Notes: generated by a model from the letters alone, not told the origin. A stretch of 44,707 nucleotides of DNA from UBA10324 sp038326325 (GCA_038326325.1 JBBQJW010000025.1:1-44707), one strand, 5' to 3'; shown: positions 26,251 to 34,532, counted from the stretch's first letter. Numbers and translations: made by a program.

Positions 26251-28476
26251 ATGATGATTCGGAAATTTTCATTCTTAATTTTTATTGTTTCACTTGCCTT
26301 TGTTGTGCGTGTAAATGCGCAGCAATCAGTAAGCATAAAAGTTATTGATATGGAAAATCATCAGCCTTTAACCGGAGTTGTTGTTGTTGCACAAAGTGCA
26401 GATAAAAAACAATTTGCAGGAGTAACAGATGAAGATGGGGTTACAAAGTTTGAGGCGACTCCTCCTTTCGATATAATTATTCATTTGGTTGGTTATAATG
26501 AAATGAAAATGAGAATGACCGGAACCGACACAACTGTTACACTCAATACATCTGAAAACAATTTGCAGGAAGTAGTTGTAACAGGCGAATACAATCTTAC
26601 CACTTCCGATAAATCGGTTTATTCGGTTAGAGTTCTTGATGCAAAGGAGATTGAGGCGAAGCAATCAAGCAGTCTTGCAGATTTATTGAATACACAATTG
26701 AACATTCGTCTCAATCAGGATAATTTATTAGGAACCGGAATCAGCATTAACGGATTAAGCGGACAGAATATTAAAATTCTCGTTGATGGAGTACCAGTTA
26801 TCGGAAGAGAAAATGGAAACATTGACCTCTCACAAATTCTTCTCAGTAATGTTGAACGAATTGAATTGGTGGAAGGACCAATGAGTTCGATGTATGGAAC
26901 CGATGCGATTGGTGGGTTAATAAATATCATCACAAAGCAGAGTTCAAAAAATTCAACGGAGGGAAATGCAAATGCTTATTACGAAAGCAATGGCAGATAT
27001 AATTTCGATGGCAATGTGTTTTTCAAATTAGGAGCCGACCATTTTTCAGCAAACGGCGGACGGAATTTTTTCGATGGCTTTAGCAGTCCCGATACAGGTC
27101 GCTGGCAGCAATGGAAACCCTACGAGCAACATTTTTTCGGAGTTGCTTATGGAATGAAAACGCATTACACCGATTTGCAATTGAAGGCGGATTACTTCCA
27201 CCAGATTTCACAGAACAAAGGAGTGCCTGTTACATCGCCTTACGAAGCGTATGCTTTCGATGAATATTATTTGACAGACAGATGGAGTGTTACACTCTTG
27301 CAAAATGTTCGCCTCACTCACAATTTGAAAATAGATTTCACCAATGCTTATTCTTATTACAGCCGAATTAGAAATACTTACCGCAAAGATTTGGTTTCAC
27401 TGAATCAGGAATTAGTGCCATTGTCAAGTATGCAAGATACCTCATTGTTCGATGCTGTTACACTTCGCGGATGTATGAGTCGTGTTTTATCGCTTAACAA
27501 ATTCAGTTATCAGATTGGTTACGATTTGAATTTTGAGACAGGAAGAGGACAAAAATTATTAAACAACAAACAATCCATTCAGGATTATGCTGTTTTCGGA
27601 AGTGTGCAATGGAAGTTGAAAAATTTTACTGTTCGCCCCTCACTTCGCTATGCTTACAACACACGATTTGCTGAGCCAATAATTCCTTCTCTTAATTTAG
27701 TTTTTAATCCTGCAAAACTGTGGGCGCTTCGTTTAAGTTATTCAAGAGGATTCCGTGCACCATCGTTGAAGGAACTGGATTTATATTTTGTTGATGTCAA
27801 TCACAACATTCATGGCAATCCTGATTTGAAAGCTGAAGATTCTCATCATATTCTTTTCTCTTCTTCTTATTCAAAACAAATTGATAAAACACTGTTACAG
27901 TTCATAGGCTCTTTTGCCTATAACGATATTCATAACATCATTACTCTTGCGCTTACAAATTCCTCCGACCAGAATTATTCTTACATCAATGTTGACCGTT
28001 ACCATACTGCTGTTGGTTCTGTTGAAGCAAATTATCAGTACCAGCAATTCAGTTTCGCAAGCGGATATTCTTTAACGGGTTTGTACAATTCGCTTTCAGC
28101 TACTGATGCATCTGTTCCGAAATTTACTTATTCACCTGAGTGGAATTGCAATGTCGGTTTCGAATGGAAGAAACTGAATCTGCTAACAAACATTCAACTC
28201 AAAGCAACTGGTACAACAATGGGCTATGCTTTAGACGAAAACTTAAATGTTTATCAAACACGAATTGATTCTTATACGATGCTTGATGCAGGTGTAACAA
28301 AATCGTTCTGGAAAAAAAGATTGGCTGTTACACTTGGAGGAAAAAATTTATTGAATGTCATTAACATCAACAGTACTGTTGTGGGCGGCATTCATTCTGA
28401 TAACAGCGGAACCGTTCCGAATAGTACCGGACGGTTTGCTTACATAAAACTTGCTTTCAAATTTTTTAAAACATAG
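26251..28476 (+). CDS. TonB-dependent receptor, HmuR-like
   Basis: This is a 741-residue outer-membrane active transporter. The start is ATG 26251, because the upstream in-frame TTG is less likely. After the signal peptide comes a carboxypeptidase-regulatory-like domain (about 25-105; DMENHQPLTGVVVVAQSADK), as in many Bacteroidota receptors. The plug follows, with SSLADLLNTQLNIRLNQDNL, GINGLSGQNIKILVDGVPVI and VERIELVEGPMSSMYGTDAI. The barrel includes FRAPSLKELDLYF and ends FAYIKLAFKFFKT with an aromatic terminal strand. Its place between two HmuY-like genes suggests heme or another iron chelate as cargo. It holds many copies of the dispersed word. Confidence 0.92.
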   Translation: MMIRKFSFLIFIVSLAFVVRVNAQQSVSIKVIDMENHQPLTGVVVVAQSADKKQFAGVTDEDGVTKFEATPPFDIIIHLVGYNEMKMRMTGTDTTVTLNTSENNLQEVVVTGEYNLTTSDKSVYSVRVLDAKEIEAKQSSSLADLLNTQLNIRLNQDNLLGTGISINGLSGQNIKILVDGVPVIGRENGNIDLSQILLSNVERIELVEGPMSSMYGTDAIGGLINIITKQSSKNSTEGNANAYYESNGRYNFDGNVFFKLGADHFSANGGRNFFDGFSSPDTGRWQQWKPYEQHFFGVAYGMKTHYTDLQLKADYFHQISQNKGVPVTSPYEAYAFDEYYLTDRWSVTLLQNVRLTHNLKIDFTNAYSYYSRIRNTYRKDLVSLNQELVPLSSMQDTSLFDAVTLRGCMSRVLSLNKFSYQIGYDLNFETGRGQKLLNNKQSIQDYAVFGSVQWKLKNFTVRPSLRYAYNTRFAEPIIPSLNLVFNPAKLWALRLSYSRGFRAPSLKELDLYFVDVNHNIHGNPDLKAEDSHHILFSSSYSKQIDKTLLQFIGSFAYNDIHNIITLALTNSSDQNYSYINVDRYHTAVGSVEANYQYQQFSFASGYSLTGLYNSLSATDASVPKFTYSPEWNCNVGFEWKKLNLLTNIQLKATGTTMGYALDENLNVYQTRIDSYTMLDAGVTKSFWKKRLAVTLGGKNLLNVININSTVVGGIHSDNSGTVPNSTGRFAYIKLAFKFFKT

Positions 28477-28494
28477 AACTTAAATTTGCCCTTA

Positions 28495-29550
28495 ATGATT
28501 TTGCGCTCTCGTTATTTTTTTCTTGCTCTTCTCGTAACACTTTTTGCTTCTTGCTTTAAGGAAGATGACCCCATTGTATTGCCTCCACCTGGTGATGTTC
28601 AAATGTCACAGGTAGGAATGGGCCCCGATTATCTCAATCAGATTTATTTCAAACTTTCGAATAAAGATACTTTAGTCAATGACCATCGCTGCTGGGATTT
28701 GGCTTTTGAAAACTCTGCTAATGGTTATCACATTTGGGTGAATGGGGGCAATATGATTTTAGTGGCGAACACAAACAGTTCAAATTTTGCTTATCTCAAT
28801 GATACTGTCGGAGCTAATTGGAAATGGGATGCAAGCAGTTGGAATAAGGATTCTACAGCAATCGGAAACTGGACTGTGTCGAATCCTGGTAACCCAACTC
28901 CTGCAAAGGATATTGCAAGTGCTTCCTCGTCGGGAAAGATTGAACAGAATGATATTGCAACAGGAGTTTACCTGATTGATCTGGGGTCTGATATGCCTGC
29001 TGCTGAAAGAATTAAAAAAGCAGTTTTTGAAACAGTAGATAATTCTCAATACACTTTTAAATATGCGAATCTTGATGGAAGCGATTTACATACTGTAACA
29101 CTCCCGAAAGAACCTGCGTACTGTTACACTTATTTTACCATTCGAAATGGCGGAGTGGTTTTGCATCCTGAACCTGTAAAAACAAACTGGGATATTTTGT
29201 TTACACGGTACCGTTACATTTTTTATCAGAATGGAAATGTGATTCCTTATGTAGTTACAGGAGTGCTTATTAACCCGACCGGTTACAGTGTTGCAGTTGA
29301 TTCTTCAAAAGCATTTACTGATGTTGATTACAACTATGCAAAAAATTTAACTTACATCACGAACCGCGATGCAATTGGTTACGATTGGAAGCACATTAAT
29401 TTTCAAACCTCAACAACTTACACTGTTGATGAGAATAAAATTTATTTGATAAAAGATAACGGCGGTTATTACTGGAAACTACACTTCATCGGATTTTATA
29501 ACAACGATGGAATTAAAGGATATCCGCAGTTTGAGTATCAGCGGTTGTAA
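28495..29550 (+). CDS. HmuY-like lipoprotein
   Basis: This is a 351-residue lipoprotein. The preferred start MILRSRYFFLALLVTLFASC places the lipid-anchored Cys at residue 20. The mature part contains two HmuY-type segments, GPDYLNQIYFKLSNKDT with CWDLAFENS and, later, KTNWDILFTRYRYIF, mirroring the T9SS protein at 24967. It is probably the membrane-anchored heme-binding partner of the receptor. TAAATTTG at 28481-28488 could be a secondary -7 element but lies only 6 bases before the ATG. Its end overlaps the convergent Kir channel gene by 38 bases. Confidence 0.75.
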   Translation: MILRSRYFFLALLVTLFASCFKEDDPIVLPPPGDVQMSQVGMGPDYLNQIYFKLSNKDTLVNDHRCWDLAFENSANGYHIWVNGGNMILVANTNSSNFAYLNDTVGANWKWDASSWNKDSTAIGNWTVSNPGNPTPAKDIASASSSGKIEQNDIATGVYLIDLGSDMPAAERIKKAVFETVDNSQYTFKYANLDGSDLHTVTLPKEPAYCYTYFTIRNGGVVLHPEPVKTNWDILFTRYRYIFYQNGNVIPYVVTGVLINPTGYSVAVDSSKAFTDVDYNYAKNLTYITNRDAIGYDWKHINFQTSTTYTVDENKIYLIKDNGGYYWKLHFIGFYNNDGIKGYPQFEYQRL

Positions 29551-30508
29551 TTAATTCGGGAAGTGCTGCATGTTCGAAATCTGAAATGCGGTTGAGGTAG
29601 TGGTGAGTGAAACCACCTGCCTGATTGATTTCGAAATTGCGAATGAATTTCGCGCCCCATATTAATTCATCATGACGATAAGAGAATCGTGAATGAACAT
29701 GCTGCGAAAAAGTTTCGTCGAATGCTTTCAGGTAAACTAATATCTCTACATCCGCTTTTTCTAAATCTTCTTTTGTCCATCCATAAATCGGACTCTTCTC
29801 TGTTAATGGATGGACAATTGTCCAAGTCAACGGAAAGAACCGAATCATTTTAGCTTCTAACTCAAGAGGATAAAACCGACGGACGGGTCCGTTGGGTTCA
29901 TCAACCATCATTGAAACTGTTACAGATGCTTCCACTTCATTTAAAATATTACGGCGCATGTTTGCGATGCGAAACATCAATCCTCTTTGAGTGATTTTAT
30001 ATGGGGCGATCAACGCAATGGCACTATGTAAAATTTTTGCTTCGGCTCTGCTAAATCTTCCGTAGAGTAAACCGGTTGCGAGCGCGAATGACAACAAGCC
30101 AATTAACGATTCAATAGCAGCAACTGAACTCGCCCAGAAACCAATCGGACTTATTCTTCCATAGCCAACTGTCGTAAGTGTTTGTGCACTAAAGAAAAAT
30201 GCATCAAGACATTTTGTTGTTTCTGAAGTTAAATCCATTCCCGGAAAATGATTAGCTCCAATAAAAAAATAAATGGTGGCGAAAATGGAATTGATAATAA
30301 AGAAACCGATGAACACCATCACGGTGAACTTGATCCACGGCATGGTGATAAGGTGATTGTAAATTTCGTAAGACCGGAAAAACGGAAGCCCGAAATTTTT
30401 TACATTGAATTCACCTTTCTCGTTTATGGCGCGGTTGCGCTGACCGTTATTGCTGAAACCACTATCAGTAATTTCTTTTTGATTCTGGAGAGTAGATTTT
30501 TTGCTCAT
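29513..30508 (-). CDS. Inward-rectifier-type potassium channel (KirBac family)
   Basis: This is a 331-residue inner-membrane channel. Two helices (about 60-85 and 127-148) flank a pore loop with the selectivity filter TTVGYG at residues 112-117. The cytoplasmic Ig-like Kir domain follows: LMFRIANMRRNILNEVEASV, then FPLTWTIVHPLTEKSPIYG and a late FSYRHDELIWGAKFI. These are the expected KirBac features. The 3' end overlaps the HmuY-like lipoprotein gene on the opposite strand by 38 bases. It stands just downstream of the RelE-like pair on the same strand. Confidence 0.93.
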   Translation of the reverse strand: MSKKSTLQNQKEITDSGFSNNGQRNRAINEKGEFNVKNFGLPFFRSYEIYNHLITMPWIKFTVMVFIGFFIINSIFATIYFFIGANHFPGMDLTSETTKCLDAFFFSAQTLTTVGYGRISPIGFWASSVAAIESLIGLLSFALATGLLYGRFSRAEAKILHSAIALIAPYKITQRGLMFRIANMRRNILNEVEASVTVSMMVDEPNGPVRRFYPLELEAKMIRFFPLTWTIVHPLTEKSPIYGWTKEDLEKADVEILVYLKAFDETFSQHVHSRFSYRHDELIWGAKFIRNFEINQAGGFTHHYLNRISDFEHAALPELITTADTQTADIL

Positions 30509-30517
30509 TATATTAAT

Positions 30518-30784
30518 TTATGGAAAGTACCGATAAATATCTTTTCGGTGGAGTAGCCGCGCAACATAAATTGTATTTCGTTCAGCAAATATTCCCATTC
30601 TGTAATCACCAATTCTTATTCTGAAATAATTTATTGTGCCTTCCATTTTTTTCAGATTCGGAATATGCGCAAAAGTTTTAGCGGACTCAATATTCTGAAG
30701 CACAGATTTAACAGAAACAATCAATTTTTTGTCCCTGAGTTTTGAAATGTCTTTATTAAAATTACTGGTTACAACAACAACCAT
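30518..30784 (-). CDS. RelE/ParE-superfamily toxin
   Basis: This 88-residue protein contains RIRIGDYRMGIFAERNTIYVARLLHRKDIYRYFP, the C-terminal strand pattern of RelE-type mRNA interferases with its Arg and terminal Tyr residues. The N-terminal helices include KDISKLRDKKLIVSVKSVL. It starts one base after the upstream small gene, as usual for a toxin following its antitoxin. The family call is good; mRNA cleavage rather than gyrase inhibition is inferred. Confidence 0.85.
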   Translation of the reverse strand: MVVVVTSNFNKDISKLRDKKLIVSVKSVLQNIESAKTFAHIPNLKKMEGTINYFRIRIGDYRMGIFAERNTIYVARLLHRKDIYRYFP

Positions 30785-30785
30785 T

Positions 30786-30992
30786 TTACTTTAATAAGTT
30801 GTCAAGAATTTTGTAGGAAGTTTTAACAGAGAGTTTTTCTCCCTTCATTCCTTCATCAATGGCACGGATGAGAGCGAGTTCTTCTTTCTTTTTGTCACTT
30901 AAAATATTTGACTTCAATCCTATCTTTTTCACTAATCCTGAAAGCAATTTCAGTGTTGCATCGTCATCAACATTTATAACCATTGTTTTCAT
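30786..30992 (-). CDS. Antitoxin partner of the RelE-like toxin
   Basis: This 68-residue protein, MKTMVINVDDDATLKLLSGL and onwards, has a short N-terminal beta strand and then helices. That is the layout of Bacteroidota antitoxins paired with RelE toxins (strand for dimer contact, helix to cover the toxin). It begins directly upstream of the toxin with one base between. I cannot name the antitoxin family. Confidence 0.7.
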   Translation of the reverse strand: MKTMVINVDDDATLKLLSGLVKKIGLKSNILSDKKKEELALIRAIDEGMKGEKLSVKTSYKILDNLLK

Positions 30993-31134
30993 AGCATTCT
31001 TTTTTACAAATGTAATTTCTTCATTCGGAGAATCAATTTCTGAAAAAGAAAAAAAACATTCAATTGGAAAGGACTATCACTTGAAGGTGATTGCCGCTGA
31101 TTTTCAATTTTCAAAAAACTTATCAAGAGGGTCA

Positions 31135-31154
31135 TTTAGTATCCCCTTTAGTAT
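31135..31154. promoter_or_regulatory. Direct repeats upstream of the XRE regulator
   Basis: TTTAGTAT occurs at 31135 and again at 31147, so the copies are 12 bases apart and lie about 35-50 bases before the XRE gene. They are a candidate binding site for autoregulation; nothing else supports it. Confidence 0.25.
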
Positions 31155-31187
31155 TTTTTTGATTTACAATTTTCCACCGCTTTCAAA

Positions 31188-31436
31188 ATGGCGGAACGCA
31201 AATACAACGAAGAGGAATCAGAATTTCTTCAGATAGTTTCTGAAAATATTCCGCATTATAGAAAGCTGAAGGAAAAAACTCCAGGGCAGGTGGCGAAAGA
31301 TATTGGCTGGGAAAGGAGAAATTATAAAAAAGTGGAAAATGGAAAAAGACTTTCAACCGGACTCACTTATAAAAAAATCGCCGAATCGCTTGATGTTCCC
31401 ATTGATAAACTTTTTGAAGACCGGAATAAGAAATAA
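31188..31436 (+). CDS. XRE-family helix-turn-helix regulator
   Basis: This is an 82-residue DNA-binding protein. The Cro/CI-type helix-turn-helix spans about residues 30-75: TPGQVAKDIGWERRNYKKVE then LTYKKIAESLDVPIDKLFE. It has no second domain, so it is probably a simple repressor or the loose antitoxin of a lost module. It stands between a RelE-type pair on the other strand and the 21-bp repeat array. A TTTAGTAT direct repeat upstream could be its own operator. Confidence 0.88.
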   Translation: MAERKYNEEESEFLQIVSENIPHYRKLKEKTPGQVAKDIGWERRNYKKVENGKRLSTGLTYKKIAESLDVPIDKLFEDRNKK

Positions 31437-31442
31437 CCCATC

Positions 31443-31760
31443 ATGATTACTGCACGCATTTTATTTTCTGTTCAGATTTCCAACATTCAATCACAATGCT
31501 CCGCGAATAATTTTCTGATTGCAGACTGTTACAGTCTGAACATCAAACACCACTGTCCACATTCAGACTGTTGCTCCCGAAGTTTCGGAAGTCATTCCCG
31601 AAGTGCAGACTGCGGTAGTCCAATAGCAGACTGCCATAGTCCATACTCAGACTGCGGCTCCCTAAGTCCGGGCAGTTGCAGTCCAATAGCAGACTGCGGC
31701 AGTCTAAGGTTGGTCTGTCATTTTCCGAACAGCATTTCTTCGAATTTTCATAAAAAATAA
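31443..31760 (+). CDS. Possible small Cys-rich repeat protein (doubtful)
   Basis: This open frame of 105 codons starts 6 bases after the XRE stop and runs through a 21-bp tandem array, so the peptide contains nine 7-residue units of the form (A/S)DC(G/H)S(P/L)x. There is no signal peptide or known domain. Because the array unit is a multiple of three, an open frame would arise whether or not it is translated, and the opposite strand is also open over much of it. Treat it as an uncertain gene. Confidence 0.25.
   Translation: MITARILFSVQISNIQSQCSANNFLIADCYSLNIKHHCPHSDCCSRSFGSHSRSADCGSPIADCHSPYSDCGSLSPGSCSPIADCGSLRLVCHFPNSISSNFHKK
31522..31710. repeat. 21-bp tandem repeat array of small dyads (nine units)
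   Basis: CAGACTG recurs at 31522, 31564, 31606, 31627, 31648 and 31690, all separated by 21 or 42 bases. The intervening slots hold decayed units, for example at 31669, where AGTCCAATAG is conserved. In the best units GACTGC and GCAGTC are separated by one base, so each unit can form a short hairpin. Unit 1 contains the dispersed word within a 17-base near-palindrome (CAGACTGTTACAGTCTG). The stretch 31437-31788 holds nothing else I can support. Confidence 0.85.
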
Positions 31761-31788
31761 ACATTTTCAAACCAAAACACTTTTAACC

Positions 31789-32481
31789 ATGCCTATTTTT
31801 ATTAATCCAACCGACGAGGGTTTCGCAACCCAGATCGACACTTTCTGTCAGAACATTGACACCTACTCCGCTGCACTCGGCCTCAGTGCCGGTCAGGTAA
31901 CTGCGGTGAAAAAAGACCGCGATGCGTTTATTTATTCTTACAAAGCTTCGGTGCTTGTGGATGCGCACAAGCAGGAAGTGACTAAGTATAAAAATCTGCT
32001 GCGCTATGGCAACGGCAGCGAGGTGCTTCCGGCATTTCCGGCGGCGCCAACTTTACCGGCTGCTCCTGCGGCAGTAGATGCAAATGTGCAGGGTCGCTTT
32101 CAGCAATTGGTAAAACAGATTACCGCCAACCCCGTTTACACACAAAGCATGGGTGAGGCGCTGCTGATTGAAGCGGCTGTTACACCTTTTGACCCGAACA
32201 CCGGCAAACCCGTTTTCAAAATTGAATTCAGCAGCGGCGGATTTCCGAACATCATCTGGAAGAAAGGAAAATTTCAGGGCGTGGAAATATGGAAGAGCAC
32301 CGATGGAAAATCATATAGCAAACTCGCCACCGACCTCAGCCCCGATTACATTGATAAAAGTGCGTTGCCCGCAGCAGGCGAAACCGCCGTGTGGCACTAC
32401 AAACTCATTTATATTTATAAAGATGAGGTGGCAGGAAACTGGAGCGGCTCGCAGAGTGTAACAGTTTTCGGAGCGGTGTAA
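31789..32481 (+). CDS. Unknown protein with C-terminal fibronectin III-like segment
   Basis: I do not recognise this family by name. The 230-residue protein has no signal peptide. An N-terminal helical part (about 1-75; DTFCQNIDTYSAALGLSAGQ) leads to an Ala/Pro linker (about 80-97), a short helical segment, and a C-terminal beta domain (about 140-230) with VEIWKSTDGKSYSKLATDLS and AVWHYKLIYIYKDE, like a fibronectin type III fold. Its G+C looks higher than its neighbours. Two copies of the dispersed word lie at its 3' end (32457, 32477). A strong terminator follows. Confidence 0.75.
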   Translation: MPIFINPTDEGFATQIDTFCQNIDTYSAALGLSAGQVTAVKKDRDAFIYSYKASVLVDAHKQEVTKYKNLLRYGNGSEVLPAFPAAPTLPAAPAAVDANVQGRFQQLVKQITANPVYTQSMGEALLIEAAVTPFDPNTGKPVFKIEFSSGGFPNIIWKKGKFQGVEIWKSTDGKSYSKLATDLSPDYIDKSALPAAGETAVWHYKLIYIYKDEVAGNWSGSQSVTVFGAV

Positions 32482-32505
32482 CAGTTAAATTAAATATTAA
32501 AAATC

Positions 32506-32539
32506 AAAAACCCCTCCGGTTATCGGAGGGGGTTTTTTT
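32506..32539 (+). terminator. Rho-independent terminator
   Basis: CCCCTCCG (32511-32518) and CGGAGGGG (32524-32531) form a perfect 8-bp stem with a 5-base loop. A-run upstream and seven T after it complete an intrinsic terminator 30 bases past the stop of the gene at 31789. Confidence 0.93.
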
Positions 32540-32720
32540 ATGGAAGAAATTTACTGCTTCACTATTTTTCGAATAAATGTTTCGCCATTCACTGTTACAC
32601 TCATATCATAAATATTATTCAGTAGATGAAAATTTTACTTTACGATTACAATCAAAAATACTTTTATCGTTAAGTAAATTTTATTTTAGCGAATCGCTAA
32701 TTTGAAAACATGAACTCTCA

Positions 32721-33842
32721 ATGAAAAAAATAAAAATTCTTGTTTCATTTATCTCGCTTATCGCGTCATCGGATTTTTCAATTGCTCAATGCAACTCAAC
32801 TTTGAATGCAACATTAGGGAATAACGGAATGGTTACATTTAATATAACAGGACCAACTGACCCTGGGGTTTTTTATTATCAATATGATTTCGGTGATGAC
32901 ACACTGTCTTTTGGTGGGGTTAGTACAAATCCTGTTGCTCATGATTACAATCAAAATGGAAATTATAATGTCACATTAATTCTCACTGATTCACTTGGAG
33001 CATGTGTTGACACTGATTATACAACAGTTAACATTTCTAACGCGGTTGGGTTAGGAACCTGTTCTGCTGCGGTTCAAGTTGATTGGGTAAATGGAAATAT
33101 TTATGAATTTGTAGCTGATGTTACAAGTAGTGGTCCTGCATGGTATGAATACTGGTCTATGCCGAATGGTTCGCATCCTATAGGTGATTATTTCAGTTAT
33201 GTTTTTAATCAAGATGGTTTGTATGATGTGTGTTTAAATTTTTCAGATGGAAACGGATGTGAGGCTGATGTTTGTCAACCAATAAATGTTTTGATAACCT
33301 CCGGGTCAGTCTGCAATTCATATTTCTATATGTTTCCTGATTCTAATAATTCAGGAACATATTTAGGGTTTAATCTTTCAACAGGAAGCAGTCTAAGTTA
33401 TTTGTGGGATTTTGGTGATGGAACAACTTCCACACTTGCCTATCCAACACATGATTATTTGAATCCGGGATTTTATTTAGTGTGTTTGACAGTTAATGAT
33501 ATTGCAAGTTGCAGTGATGTGTATTGTGACTCCTCTTTTTATGCAATGAAAATCGAGGGGGAACCGATGTCAACTTTGAAAATAAATTGGGCAGTTGGAA
33601 CGGAAAACATTTCACCTGAAAGTTCGATAAGCATTTATAATAATCCCTGTAGCACTTGTCAAGTTAAAGGGAAGGCAAATCCAGATGATTTATATATCAC
33701 TGATATTTTGGGAAGAAAAGTACCTGCAACATTTACGAAATCAGCAGTTGGTTATTCAATAAATATTATAGATAACTCTCACGGAATTTTTCTAATAAAA
33801 AATTCCAAAACGGGAGAAGTATTAAAATTTGTAAGAAAATAA
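32721..33842 (+). CDS. Secreted PKD-domain protein with T9SS sorting domain
   Basis: This is a 373-residue exported protein. A signal peptide (about 1-22, ending SIAQ) is followed by three PKD-like domains, the first with YQYDFGDDTLSFGG and VAHDYNQNGNYNVTLILTDS, the third with LWDFGDGTTS and HDYLNPGFYLVCLTV. The last 75 residues (ISIYNNPCSTC ... DILGRKV ... GIFLIKN) fit a T9SS type A C-terminal domain. PKD domains usually mediate surface adhesion or binding to carbohydrate or protein. Paired cysteines appear in each repeat, which is consistent with export. There is no enzymatic domain. Confidence 0.85.
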   Translation: MKKIKILVSFISLIASSDFSIAQCNSTLNATLGNNGMVTFNITGPTDPGVFYYQYDFGDDTLSFGGVSTNPVAHDYNQNGNYNVTLILTDSLGACVDTDYTTVNISNAVGLGTCSAAVQVDWVNGNIYEFVADVTSSGPAWYEYWSMPNGSHPIGDYFSYVFNQDGLYDVCLNFSDGNGCEADVCQPINVLITSGSVCNSYFYMFPDSNNSGTYLGFNLSTGSSLSYLWDFGDGTTSTLAYPTHDYLNPGFYLVCLTVNDIASCSDVYCDSSFYAMKIEGEPMSTLKINWAVGTENISPESSISIYNNPCSTCQVKGKANPDDLYITDILGRKVPATFTKSAVGYSINIIDNSHGIFLIKNSKTGEVLKFVRK

Positions 33843-33878
33843 AACAATAAAATAATTGCACAGTGTTTTAGCATCTTG

Positions 33879-33958
33879 TTTTTGAATAAGAATTTTTTTA
33901 GAGTTTCGGAACTTTGGTAAAGTTGCGAAAATTATTCTTGCTCTTCTTTATTCAAAAA
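33879..33958. repeat. Nested inverted repeat of about 80 bp (hairpin element)
   Basis: The outer arms 33879-33892 and 33944-33958 pair over 14 positions with one bulged base. An inner hairpin at 33904-33930 has 12-base arms with one mismatch (TTTCGGAACTTT and AAAGTTGCGAAA). It begins 37 bases after the PKD-protein stop. It may be a terminator-like RNA structure, a small RNA, or a small non-autonomous element with terminal inverted repeats. Nothing else is seen in 33843-34084. Confidence 0.55.
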
Positions 33959-34084
33959 ATTTTCAAGTTAAACAAGCTCCATTAGACACACGCACACTCA
34001 CAGGTGCAAACCTAAAAATACCAATAGCACTGGCTTTGTGTTTATAAAGGTGAATTCATTACTCACTTTTTAAATTCAAATACC

Positions 34085-34519
34085 ATGACTAATAAAATCA
34101 CTTACCACACGCAGCCCGATGTGCTGCGCATTTTAGCCGTTGACGACGATTACGACGATTTTATGTTTCTCGAAGACACTGTAAAGGCATTTCCTTTCCC
34201 TGTAACAGTCACTCATTTGAGCAAGAGTACCGAACTGATGAATGTATTAAGCCATAATCAGTTCGATCTTATTTTTCTTGATCTCGTGATGCCCATGAAG
34301 GATGGTATGGAATGTTTGGAAGAAATAATGGGGAATAAAGACTACAAGCATATTCCCGTTATCGTACTTACCGGCAATTCTGACCCGGAGCAAATAGAAA
34401 AAAGCCGTCGCCTCGGCGCGATGTTACACCTCGTGAAACCTTTTTGTGTAAAGGATATGTCGATGATTACTCATCACCTTTCACAGCAATACGAATTAAA
34501 GAATCAGGAGGTGGATTGA
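34085..34519 (+). CDS. CheY-like single-domain response regulator
   Basis: This 144-residue protein has only a receiver domain of the Rcp1-like type. It has the acidic cluster DDDYDD at 20-25, phosphoacceptor D66 in LIFLDLVMP, Thr in VIVLTGNSD and Lys in LVKPF. With no output domain it acts by protein contact, usually with a separate histidine kinase or phytochrome. None is adjacent, so its partner is unknown. It contains two copies of the dispersed word (34201, 34422). Confidence 0.92.
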   Translation: MTNKITYHTQPDVLRILAVDDDYDDFMFLEDTVKAFPFPVTVTHLSKSTELMNVLSHNQFDLIFLDLVMPMKDGMECLEEIMGNKDYKHIPVIVLTGNSDPEQIEKSRRLGAMLHLVKPFCVKDMSMITHHLSQQYELKNQEVD

Positions 34520-34532
34520 ATTACTGAAGGAA

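Noticed and set aside
28481..28488. TAAATTTG as a separate promoter for the HmuY-like lipoprotein
   Set aside because: It is only 6 bases from the ATG and the gene follows the receptor by 18 bases, so operon transcription explains it better; kept only as a note.
31522..31710. The 21-bp array as a CRISPR
   Set aside because: Units are contiguous without unique spacers, and no cas gene is nearby.
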